The notes under the pieces are model-generated. The model ran no database searches. It saw only the letters and a list, made by a program, of their open reading frames with translations, and had not been told where the DNA came from. From assembly GCA_045613305.1 (NCBI GenBank), contig JAZLAU010000027.1, positions 58,052 through 122,051 of the forward strand: DNA of 64,000 nt. Reading direction: 5' to 3'. The stretch is from SFTJ01 sp045613305. GTDB taxonomy: Bacteria; Bacteroidota; Bacteroidia; Bacteroidales; Muribaculaceae. Numbering within the stretch: the first letter of the stretch is position 1; every line of letters starts with the position of its first letter. This document shows, piece after piece, positions 54,611 to 62,623 of this stretch. A program made the translations under genes and the position numbers.

Positions 54611-55643
54611 CATATCAAAAGACGTAAAGGGCACAATGATGCTCAATAATGTGTCGCTCAATATCATGGACAATGAGATTGTGTCAATAATTGGGCACGT
54701 TGGGAGTGGTAGAAACACCCTTTTGCGATGCATTGCTGGTTTAGACAAGGTCGACTGCGGTTCTGTGGAAGTTAACGGCAACCCCATAATGGTGTTTGAG
54801 CAAAACAACCTTTTCCCTAACTACACCATTCTGCAAAACTTAACTTTGCCTCTTTGCATCGTTAAGCACCACACAAAAGAAGAAGCCGAAAAAATTGCAA
54901 TAAAGCACCTCGAAGAAGTTGGTATGGCCGAACTTGTAGACTTCTATCCCGAAAAACTCTCTTTAGGGCAACGAAAGCGTGTGGCTATTGCTCGCGCTCT
55001 GGCCATGAACCCTTCGGTGCTGCTGCTCGACGAACCCACTTCGGCGCTCGACCCCGTGTCGGCAAGTGGAGTGTTTGACCTTTTGCACGAGTTGAAGAAG
55101 AAAAAAACCACTATCGTCTTAATCACTAACGACATGCCTTTTGCTAAAAGCATTAGCGACAGGTTGGTGGTGATGCACAGCGGCAAAATCATTGAAATCG
55201 GCACTCCTCAACAAGTGTTTATCGAACCTAAGCATCCTCTAACTCAAGAATTTATCAAGTACAGTCAAAGTTTAGTTTACACCATATCTTCGGCTCGATA
55301 CGACTATCTCGACCTTAATGCTCGAATCGAACAATATTGCAACAGGTTTGCCATGGGCGCTAAGGCCTACCGAACTGTGCAACTCGTGGTTGAAGAATTG
55401 GTTAATCTCATACCTCTCGACAGCGGCGCTGAACTCACTGTGCTAAAATCGCAAGAAGAAATTAAGATTAGCATCGACGTGGTGCTACCTAACACCGGTG
55501 TGATGTATCTCGAAGAAACACCCGAAAACATGCTTAGCGTGTCGATTATTACAGGTCTTTGCGCTGTAGCCATCGAAAACAACCTCGATAATGGTTCTCG
55601 ACTTATACACCTCGAATTAGAGAAAAACTCTCTTATCGACTAA
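54594..55643 (+). CDS. ABC ATPase with degenerate Walker A, fused to a RsbW/SpoIIAB-like domain
   Basis: 349 aa. ABC domain, residues 1-235: Walker A reads G34-H-V-G-S-G-R-N-T42, so the lysine is Arg40 and the next Ser/Thr is Asn41. Q-loop Gln70, signature LSLGQ (122-126) and Walker B VLLLDEP with Glu147 are normal. The H-loop histidine is Asn179 (ITND). The C-terminal part (about 240-345) resembles the GHKL kinase fold of anti-sigma factors: RTVQLVVEELVNLI keeps an N-box (Glu267, Asn271), but the G1 aspartate and G2 glycines are degraded. The next gene encodes a STAS protein, the natural partner of such domains. Fold of the C-terminal part: inference. Confidence 0.85.
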   Translation: MITLNNISKDVKGTMMLNNVSLNIMDNEIVSIIGHVGSGRNTLLRCIAGLDKVDCGSVEVNGNPIMVFEQNNLFPNYTILQNLTLPLCIVKHHTKEEAEKIAIKHLEEVGMAELVDFYPEKLSLGQRKRVAIARALAMNPSVLLLDEPTSALDPVSASGVFDLLHELKKKKTTIVLITNDMPFAKSISDRLVVMHSGKIIEIGTPQQVFIEPKHPLTQEFIKYSQSLVYTISSARYDYLDLNARIEQYCNRFAMGAKAYRTVQLVVEELVNLIPLDSGAELTVLKSQEEIKISIDVVLPNTGVMYLEETPENMLSVSIITGLCAVAIENNLDNGSRLIHLELEKNSLID

Positions 55644-55673
55644 TTATAACCCGAATTTACAACAACCCAAAAT

Positions 55674-55973
55674 ATGAATACTGAAATTTTAAAAACCGAC
55701 AACGAAACAATTGTTAAGATTGAAGGACGCCTCGACACCATCACTGCACCTCAACTCGAAGCAATAGTGGCCGACGTCATTATTCCAGAAAACAACATCG
55801 TCTTCGACTGTAACGACATGGAGTATATTAGCAGCGCAGGCTTGAGAGTTGTGCTTTCAACCTACAAAAAGGCTACTGCTGTGAAGGCAAAATTTGCTTT
55901 GCGAGGCTTGTCGAAAGACGTGATGCAAGTGTTTGAGATGACCGGATTCTCTAAAATCCTCACCATCGAATAA
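55674..55973 (+). CDS. STAS-domain anti-sigma factor antagonist-like protein
   Basis: 99 aa, a stand-alone STAS domain of the SpoIIAA/RsbV type. It has KIEGRLDTITAPQLEA, FDCNDMEYISSAGLRVVL and the closing MTGFSKILTIE. Ser54 in ISSAGLR aligns with the serine phosphorylated in SpoIIAA. In known systems a GHKL kinase phosphorylates this serine and a PP2C phosphatase removes the phosphate, which decides what the STAS protein binds. It lies 30 bp after the ATPase-fusion gene. No sigma factor gene is in the window. Confidence 0.93.
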   Translation: MNTEILKTDNETIVKIEGRLDTITAPQLEAIVADVIIPENNIVFDCNDMEYISSAGLRVVLSTYKKATAVKAKFALRGLSKDVMQVFEMTGFSKILTIE

Positions 55974-56125
55974 TCACACCTGCCACCAATGGCTCATCAG
56001 CGATGGCATCAGTGGTGGGCACTAATCTTCCACTCGCATCTTATTGCACTATGCGGCATTCATTGCAAGCAGGTGCATCTCACATACCAAACAACCAAAC
56101 TCCACCCGCACATAAACCCGTTTTT

Positions 56126-57070
56126 ATGAGAAATATAGCATCTTTTATTATCCTAATGGCTTCTATGCTGCCCTTCGGCGTTAATGCTCAAAAACTCATT
56201 TTCACGCCGCAATGGACTGCACAAAGCCAGTTTGCCGGTTATTATGCTGCGCAAAAACTCGGTTACTATCGCGATGCTGGACTCGACGTTACTATTGAGC
56301 ACCCAAGCAACTCTTCGAACTCTATCGAACGGCTAAAAAACGGGCGATGCAACATCATTTCCATCGAAGCGATACAAGCCTTAATGGAAATTGACAAAGG
56401 CACAAAACTCATAAACCTGCTTCAAACCACTCAACACTCTACTCTACTCATCATTGCTCGCGACAAAAATGTGAAATCATTTAACGACCTGAAAGGAAAG
56501 CGCGTGGGCACTTGGAAACTTGGGTTTGTAGAAATTCCGCACATGGTCGACAAAACCGAAAACCTCGGCATTGAGTGGATTAAATTCATAACTCCCATCA
56601 ACCTATTCATAACTGGCGCAATCGACGCAACTTTAGCCAAAAGCTACAACGAAGGCATACAAATTAGAATGGCCGGACGAGTGGATTGCAACACCATTAA
56701 CCTGCGCTCGTTAGGTTACGACAATCCTGAAGACGGAATTTATGTGACTGCCGATTTCTACAACAAATATCCTACACAATGCAAAGCCTTTGCCGAAGCC
56801 TCGAAAAAAGGCTGGGAATGGGTGCGAAACAACCGCGAAAAGGCTCTCGAAATTGTGATGGAATATGTCAACAACGATAATATTGCAACTAACAGGCATA
56901 TACAAAAATGGATGCTTGAAGAAATACTTAAAGCTCAAGTCGACAAACCCGGGCAAAAGCCTTCTTACAAACTAAACAAAGAGCAATTACAAAATCTTTG
57001 CAACACTCTTCTTAAGCATGGCTACATTAAAAAGCCTATTACTTACGAATCTATAACCCGACAGCCATGA
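56126..57070 (+). CDS. ABC substrate-binding protein, NMT1/THI5-like
   Basis: 314 aa from the ATG at 56126, which begins a clean signal peptide (MRNIASFIILMASM...VNAQ). The open frame extends to 56003 without such a signal. There is no lipobox, so it is a free or membrane-anchored periplasmic protein. The NMT1/THI5 pattern is clear: FTPQWTAQSQFAGYYAAQKLGYYRDAGLDV, then NIISIEAIQAL and FNDLKGKRVGTWKLGF. Such proteins bind thiamine precursors, taurine, nitrate or aliphatic sulfonates; the ligand here is unknown. The stop overlaps the start of the phosphatase gene (ATGA). Confidence 0.87.
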   Translation: MRNIASFIILMASMLPFGVNAQKLIFTPQWTAQSQFAGYYAAQKLGYYRDAGLDVTIEHPSNSSNSIERLKNGRCNIISIEAIQALMEIDKGTKLINLLQTTQHSTLLIIARDKNVKSFNDLKGKRVGTWKLGFVEIPHMVDKTENLGIEWIKFITPINLFITGAIDATLAKSYNEGIQIRMAGRVDCNTINLRSLGYDNPEDGIYVTADFYNKYPTQCKAFAEASKKGWEWVRNNREKALEIVMEYVNNDNIATNRHIQKWMLEEILKAQVDKPGQKPSYKLNKEQLQNLCNTLLKHGYIKKPITYESITRQP

Positions 57071-59397
57071 AACTACTCAATAAAATATTGCACTCCATAT
57101 CAGGACGTTTAACCACCCACGTGCTGATGGTTTCGGCTCTGCTTTATTTGGTAGCCTTCTCGCTGCTGCTCAACAATGCCGATAAAAACGTGAAGGCTGA
57201 AGCCGAAAAGCACGCTCAAAGCGAACTGAAACTTACCATATCGGAAATCGACAAGGTGCTTAAATCGGTGGAAGTGGCCGTGGAAAACATCGCTTGGATT
57301 GTACCCGAACAACTCGACAATCCCGATTTTATGTATTTCGCCACCAAGCAACTTCTAACCAGCAACCCTTTCATTTTTGGCAGTGCTATAGCTTTCGAAC
57401 CTAATTATTACCCCGAAAAAGGTTTATTCTATTCGCCTTACTCTTATCGCGATAACAATGAGATAAAAACCAAGCAATTGGGTAACGACGACTACGACTA
57501 CTTCTGCATGGACTGGTATCAAATTCCAAAGTTGCTCAATCAAAGCTTCTGGAGTGAGCCATATTACGACGAAGGTGGAGGCGACATGATGATGACCACA
57601 TATTCGCGCCCGCTTTACGACGAAAACGGCAAAATTTATGCTATAATCACTGCCGATATTTCACTCGAATGGCTCACCAAACTGGTGTCGGATATACACG
57701 CCTTCCCTAACTCCTACAATATCATGACTGGACGAGGGGCTACATACATCGTTCACCCCGACCCCGAAATAATACTTAACGAAACCATCTTTACTGCCAC
57801 TTACGACAGCAATGATGATGCTGCCAACAAGATGCGCGACGACATGGTTAACGGCAGGTCGGGATATGTTCTATTCAAAAAGAACGAAACAAATTACTAC
57901 ATCTACTACTCTTCAGTAGAAAAAACAAATTGGTCGGTGGCTATCGTATGCCCAGAAGACGAAGTTTATGCCAACGTTAATTCGCTTCGTACCACTGTAA
58001 TAATCATTGGCATTGTGGCATTGCTCATTATGATTGTGTTATGCTACAACATAATCAGATACATCACCGGCCCTATCGAAAAATGCACCATCGCTGCTGT
58101 GAAGATAGCCCGTGGCGAGTTTAACACGCCGCTGCCCGATGTTAAGCATCAGGATGAAATTCAGATGCTGCGAAACTCTTTTGAACATATGCAGTTATCA
58201 CTCACAAAGCACATGGATGCACTAAAGGCCAACACCATTGAGCACGAACGCCACGCGAGTGAATTGCGCATTGCCAACGCCATTCAGCAAGGCATGCTAC
58301 CTAAGGAATTCCCTATTCGCCCCGACATCGACCTTTATGCTCGAATCGACACGGCGAAAGTGGTTGGTGGCGACCTTTACGACTTCTTTATAATCGACGA
58401 AAAACTATACTTCATTGTCGGCGACGTGTCAGGCAAGGGCATTCCTGCTTCGTTGGTAATGGCCGTTACTTGCCGCTTGTTCCGTAGTGTGGCAAGCAGC
58501 AGCGATTGCCCCGAACAGATTATGAATGCTCTTAACGCTTCGCTTTCTGACGGAAACGAATCGAACATGTTCTGCACCGCTTTCTTAGGCATCCTCGACC
58601 TTAAGACCGGATTGCTAAAGTATTGCAATGCTGGGCACAATGCGCCTGTAATCATTCGCCATGCTCAAGAACCTTCGTTCATGAAGATTATACCTAACAT
58701 TCCTTTAGGCATTTTCGACAATTTCTCATACACATCCGAATCGATTACTCTCGATAACGACACCGCGATTTTCATTTATACCGATGGTATCACTGAAGCC
58801 GAAAACAACATCAAACAGCTTTACTCCGACAATCGACTGCTTGAACTCCTTAACGTAAACAAATCGGTTAAAGCTCAAGAAATTATCGACATTGCCTTTA
58901 ATTCCGTTAAAGAATTTGCCAATGGCGCTAAACAAAGCGACGATATTACCGTTTTAGCTTTTAGATACAACTCTATTTCTTCAGCTATGAAATGCGACAT
59001 AACTCTACAAAACGAAAAATCGGAAATTGAAAAAATAGCACCTTTTGTCGATAAGATTAGCGATAAATTTGGTTTGCCTTTGAGCCTGAACTTCAACCTT
59101 AATTTGGTGTTAGAAGAAGCACTGATTAATATTATCAGTTATGCTTATCCTAATGGCGAAAAAGGCGAAATAGCGCTTTCTGCTAAACTTATTGAAAACA
59201 AGATTATGTTTGAAATCACCGATTCGGGCATAGAATTCGACCCTACTAAAGTGCAAAAGCCAAATATCGAACTTAATTCCGACGAGCGCCCTATTGGCGG
59301 ACTCGGAGTGTTTATCATTCATCAAATCATGGACCAAGTGCAATATCAGCGCATCGATGGCAAAAACGTGCTCACTCTTATCAAAAGCATCGAATAA
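57067..59397 (+). CDS. Sensor PP2C phosphatase with Cache, HAMP and HATPase domains
   Basis: 776 aa. TM1 about 17-36; periplasmic Cache (dCache_1-like) domain about 40-305; TM2 about 309-330; HAMP about 331-385 and a short coiled coil. A SpoIIE-type PP2C domain (about 400-633) has the metal aspartates Asp436 (GGDLYD), Asp453 (GDVSGKG), Asp573 (YTDGITE) and the SDDIT pair at 625-626. A GHKL kinase-like domain (about 645-776) has Glu684/Asn688 (N-box), Asp719 (TDSG) and GGLGVFII. It should dephosphorylate the STAS protein on an extracellular cue, and its own HATPase domain may be the STAS kinase. Last gene of the cluster, followed by a terminator. Confidence 0.93.
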   Translation: MKLLNKILHSISGRLTTHVLMVSALLYLVAFSLLLNNADKNVKAEAEKHAQSELKLTISEIDKVLKSVEVAVENIAWIVPEQLDNPDFMYFATKQLLTSNPFIFGSAIAFEPNYYPEKGLFYSPYSYRDNNEIKTKQLGNDDYDYFCMDWYQIPKLLNQSFWSEPYYDEGGGDMMMTTYSRPLYDENGKIYAIITADISLEWLTKLVSDIHAFPNSYNIMTGRGATYIVHPDPEIILNETIFTATYDSNDDAANKMRDDMVNGRSGYVLFKKNETNYYIYYSSVEKTNWSVAIVCPEDEVYANVNSLRTTVIIIGIVALLIMIVLCYNIIRYITGPIEKCTIAAVKIARGEFNTPLPDVKHQDEIQMLRNSFEHMQLSLTKHMDALKANTIEHERHASELRIANAIQQGMLPKEFPIRPDIDLYARIDTAKVVGGDLYDFFIIDEKLYFIVGDVSGKGIPASLVMAVTCRLFRSVASSSDCPEQIMNALNASLSDGNESNMFCTAFLGILDLKTGLLKYCNAGHNAPVIIRHAQEPSFMKIIPNIPLGIFDNFSYTSESITLDNDTAIFIYTDGITEAENNIKQLYSDNRLLELLNVNKSVKAQEIIDIAFNSVKEFANGAKQSDDITVLAFRYNSISSAMKCDITLQNEKSEIEKIAPFVDKISDKFGLPLSLNFNLNLVLEEALINIISYAYPNGEKGEIALSAKLIENKIMFEITDSGIEFDPTKVQKPNIELNSDERPIGGLGVFIIHQIMDQVQYQRIDGKNVLTLIKSIE

Positions 59398-59420
59398 CTC
59401 TATCGTCATTATACAAGAAA

Positions 59421-59468
59421 GAAAAAAAACAAGCCACCGGCACAATGCCGATGGCTTGTTTGCTTTTT
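59421..59468. terminator. Bidirectional terminator, phosphatase gene / corA
   Basis: Stem aacaagcca-c-cggca / tgccg-a-tggcttgtt with one mismatch and loop caa. A run on the left and T-rich tract on the right. Confidence 0.85.
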
Positions 59469-59488
59469 ATTGAGTTTCTGTTTTTTCC

Positions 59489-60415
59489 TTACAACCACTT
59501 ACGCTTCTTAAAGAGCATCATCGAACCGATAGTGGTAACTATCGAAATGGCAAGAGCCACAAGCCAGCCCCACTTCCAATTTTCCATTCCGTTTATCAAG
59601 TTCATACCAAACAAACTTGCCACCAATGTTGGGAACATGATAATCATGTTTAACGATGTCAAGCGACGCATCACCTTATTCATATTATTATTAATAACAT
59701 TGGCATAAGTGTCCATCGTTGAATTCAAGATGTTGATATAGATTGCCGTTGTTTCACGGGCCTGGTTCATCTCAATGTTAACGTCCTCAATCAGTTCGGC
59801 ATCCAGTTCATCGACCGGCAAACGGAACTTCAGCTTCGAAAGAAGGGTTTCGTTACCACGGATTGATGTAGCAAAATAAGTCAAACTGTCCTGCAAGCGC
59901 GACAAACTCACAAGGTCGCTATTGTCGATTTCCTGGTCAAGGTTACGCTTAAACTTTTCAATCATCGAACTTACCTGCTTCAAATATTTCAAATACCACA
60001 CCGAAGCCGACAAGAACAAACAGAACACCAAGTCGGCAGCATCGCTAAAGCCCACAGCTTTACGGCGGTGATGATTAACGAAATCCTGCATCATGCCTGT
60101 TTCCTGATGACAGATTGTGATAATGATGTCTTTCTTGATTACAATACCCAACGGAACTGTTGTGTAGGGCGAACGACTATTGTTTTTCTTCAATTGTGGA
60201 ATACGCAAAATAATCATCAACCAGCCTTCATCATAGTCATAACGGGCACGCTCATCGTTGTCGGCAATGTCCGACAGGAAATAGTCGGGCAACTGCAAAT
60301 TCTCATTTAGATACTTGATGTCTTCATCGGTGGGGCATGTTACCTGAACCCAACAAGATGGCTTCCATGCTTCTATCTCGTTTATGCCCTTATTTATATT
60401 CCAAAATGCTAGCAT
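59489..60415 (-). CDS. CorA family divalent cation transporter
   Basis: 308 aa. Large cytoplasmic N-terminal domain with long helices (about 1-245), then two C-terminal membrane helices. The selectivity motif GMN is in LFGMNLINGMEN at the end of the first helix (about residue 272), followed by the second helix and a basic end (KKRKWL). CorA forms pentamers that admit Mg2+, and also Co2+ or Ni2+. The loop after GMN is NLINGMEN rather than MPE-containing, which is common in distant members, so export or other metals are possible. -7 box TATCTTTG at 60522-60529. Confidence 0.9.
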   Translation of the reverse strand: MLAFWNINKGINEIEAWKPSCWVQVTCPTDEDIKYLNENLQLPDYFLSDIADNDERARYDYDEGWLMIILRIPQLKKNNSRSPYTTVPLGIVIKKDIIITICHQETGMMQDFVNHHRRKAVGFSDAADLVFCLFLSASVWYLKYLKQVSSMIEKFKRNLDQEIDNSDLVSLSRLQDSLTYFATSIRGNETLLSKLKFRLPVDELDAELIEDVNIEMNQARETTAIYINILNSTMDTYANVINNNMNKVMRRLTSLNMIIMFPTLVASLFGMNLINGMENWKWGWLVALAISIVTTIGSMMLFKKRKWL

Positions 60416-60785
60416 AGCTAAATAATCAGTTTTGTCGTTTTTACTCCGTTTGTCGTTTGCTGGTCTGTAACGATTAGCTTGCGATAATCACATTTCGCGC
60501 AAAGGCAACTATTGCGCTCGGCAAAGATAAGAAACTTTTGTCAAAATTTCGGATTTAACCCTCAAAAAATGGCATCCTTCTGCTCTTTTTTAACCTACTC
60601 TTTCACCTCTCAGCCCTCGTTGCTTACAATGTGATAATTTCACACTGTTTTATTTCACACTCTCCCACGCTTGGGCTTGCTATTATTTTAGGATGCTTGT
60701 TTTTCTCGTTTTGGAGCATATACATGGCTCAAATACACCAATTCGACACATCGTTTTACCATTTTATTGAAATTTATCTGCCATT
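60416..60785. other. Divergent intergenic region, no gene called
   Basis: About 370 bp between corA and the carboxynorspermidine synthase gene. It holds the corA -7 box (60522-60529). A GTG-started frame of 64 hydrophobic codons (60631-60825) overlaps the downstream promoter, and I do not support it as a gene. Confidence 0.5.
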
Positions 60786-60819
60786 ATTGACCACTTACGT
60801 TATTTTTTCATTAAATTTG
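60786..60819 (+). promoter_or_regulatory. Promoter of the carboxynorspermidine synthase gene
   Basis: -33 ATTG (60786-60789), 22 bp, -7 TAAATTTG (60812-60819). The leader is about 75 nt. Confidence 0.5.
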
Positions 60820-60900
60820 TTGTAACTAAATTGAGTGGAAAGCGCCAATTTGCGCCCAACACATTTTATTCACTTTTTTAATTCTTTATACTGACTGAAA

Positions 60901-62130
60901 ATGGGTAAAGTTTTGATTATCGGATGCGGTGGCGTTGGTACCGTGGTTGCACACAAATGTGCTCAAAACCCTGACGTATTCAACGAAATCGTTATCGCAT
61001 CTCGCACTAAAAGTAAATGCGATGCTGTAGCAAAAGCTATTGGCGCTCCTAACATCACTACCGACGCTGTTGATGCCGATAGCGTGCCTCAATTGGTGGA
61101 ATTGTTGAAAAAGCACAAACCAGACATTGTTATCAATGTGGCTCTTCCCTACCAAGACCTTACTATTATGGACGCTTGCCTTGAATGCGGCGTAAACTAC
61201 CTCGACACTGCTAACTACGAGCCTCGCGACGAAGCGCACTTCGAATATAGCTGGCAATGGGCTTACCGCGAACGCTTCGAAAAAGCCGGACTTACTGCTA
61301 TTCTTGGCTGCGGTTTCGACCCTGGCGTTACAAGCATCTACACTGCTTACGCTGCTAAGCACCACTTCAAGGAAATTCAATATCTCGACATCGTTGACTG
61401 CAACGCCGGAAATCACCACAAGGCTTTTGCTACCAACTTCAACCCTGAAATAAACATTCGCGAAATCACACAAAAGGGTCTTTATTGGGAAAATGGACAA
61501 TGGGTAGAAACTGAACCATTGGAAATTCACCAACCTTTAACATACCCTGAAATTGGTCCTCGCGAAAGCTACTTGCTTCACCACGAAGAAATCGAAAGTC
61601 TTGTATTGAACTTCCCAACCATCAAGAGAGCACGTTTCTGGATGACTTTCGGTCAACAATATCTAACATACCTTGACTGCATTCAAAACCTTGGCATGTC
61701 GAGAATCGACGAAATTGAATATGCTGCTCCTTTGGCCGACAATCCTGATAAGACCGTTAAGGTTAAGATTGTGCCTCTTCAATTCCTTAAGGCTGTGCTT
61801 CCTAACCCTCAAGACCTTGGCGCTAACTACGACGGTCAAACAAGCATTGGCTGCCGCATTCGTGGCATCGGTAAAGACGGTAACGAACTTACTTACTACA
61901 TCTACAACAACTGCTCTCACGAAGCTGCTTACAAGGAAACTGGCATGCAAGGCGTTAGCTACACCACTGGTGTGCCTGCAATGACTGGCGCTATGATGTT
62001 CCTTAAGGGTATTTGGAACAAACCTGGCGTGCACAATGTTGAAGAATTCGACCCAGACCCATTCCTAAAGGTGCTTAACGAACAAGGTTTGCCTTGGCAC
62101 GAAATGTTTAATTGCGACCTCGAACTATAA
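60901..62130 (+). CDS. Carboxynorspermidine / carboxyspermidine synthase (saccharopine dehydrogenase family)
   Basis: 409 aa. It condenses aspartate semialdehyde with putrescine or diaminopropane using NADPH, giving carboxy(nor)spermidine, the polyamine route used by Bacteroidota and Vibrio. N-terminal Rossmann site VLIIGCGGVGTVVAHK, then NVALPYQDL and DTANYEPRDEAHFEY. The substrate region has GCGFDPGVTSIY near 138. The length (about 400) separates it from true saccharopine dehydrogenases. The decarboxylase partner (NspC) is not in the window. Monocistronic. Confidence 0.92.
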   Translation: MGKVLIIGCGGVGTVVAHKCAQNPDVFNEIVIASRTKSKCDAVAKAIGAPNITTDAVDADSVPQLVELLKKHKPDIVINVALPYQDLTIMDACLECGVNYLDTANYEPRDEAHFEYSWQWAYRERFEKAGLTAILGCGFDPGVTSIYTAYAAKHHFKEIQYLDIVDCNAGNHHKAFATNFNPEINIREITQKGLYWENGQWVETEPLEIHQPLTYPEIGPRESYLLHHEEIESLVLNFPTIKRARFWMTFGQQYLTYLDCIQNLGMSRIDEIEYAAPLADNPDKTVKVKIVPLQFLKAVLPNPQDLGANYDGQTSIGCRIRGIGKDGNELTYYIYNNCSHEAAYKETGMQGVSYTTGVPAMTGAMMFLKGIWNKPGVHNVEEFDPDPFLKVLNEQGLPWHEMFNCDLEL

Positions 62131-62161
62131 TAACCGGTTCTTATAATCGCAACTCTAAAAT

Positions 62162-62196
62162 AAAAAAGTCGAGAATTAATTAATTCTCGACTTTTA
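62162..62196 (+). terminator. Rho-independent terminator
   Basis: A long perfect inverted repeat (aaaagtcgagaatt / aattctcgactttt) with a 4-nt centre, followed by T-rich sequence, 30 bp after the stop. Confidence 0.88.
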
Positions 62197-62406
62197 TTAT
62201 TTTCATCAAAAATGCTTTCAAAACCAGCCGACACACAGAGTTTATAAGGCTCTTTTTGCCCAACTTTCTGCATAGTTCCTACTATCAGCGCCCGTGCATT
62301 GACGCACTCGCATCTATCAGCGCCCTGTGCAGGCAATGCTCTAAAAAGTGGCTGCGGTATTTTTTGGCGACGCCGTCGCCTTAAGCATCTTTTTCACACA
62401 TCAACC

Positions 62407-62583
62407 TTACGCAGGTTGCCACTTGCAGCGCACTGGAGACACTATTGCCTCTTCCTTCTTCAAAGCAGCAAACGCCTTATCCACTTCCTTACGGTCGATT
62501 CCTGTTATCTTAGCCACTTCACCTGCCGAAACTGGCTTGCCCGCTTCACGCATTGCATTCAATACTTGTTCTTTTGTTTCCAT
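62407..62583 (-). CDS. Small winged-helix-like protein
   Basis: 58 aa from the ATG at 62583; a TTG at 62592 is the only longer option. A compact helix-turn-helix pattern: METKEQVLNAMREAG, then PVSAGEVAKITGIDRKEVDKAF, then a strand pair ending IVSPVRCKWQPA. This short family is common in Bacteroidales and is usually annotated as a transcriptional regulator. It has no sensor domain, and DNA binding has not been shown as far as I know. It starts 40 bp after the glycerophosphodiesterase gene on the same strand. Confidence 0.8.
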   Translation of the reverse strand: METKEQVLNAMREAGKPVSAGEVAKITGIDRKEVDKAFAALKKEEAIVSPVRCKWQPA

Positions 62584-62623
62584 AATATTCAATTATTTAA
62601 ATTATTAATATCCATTTTCATTA

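Noticed and set aside
60631..60825. 64-codon hydrophobic frame from a GTG, a possible small membrane protein
   Set aside because: It overlaps the promoter of the downstream gene, has no visible ribosome site, and its hydrophobicity can be explained by T-rich DNA.
60901..62130. Saccharopine dehydrogenase of lysine metabolism
   Set aside because: Length and motifs fit carboxynorspermidine synthase better, and Bacteroidota use that polyamine route.
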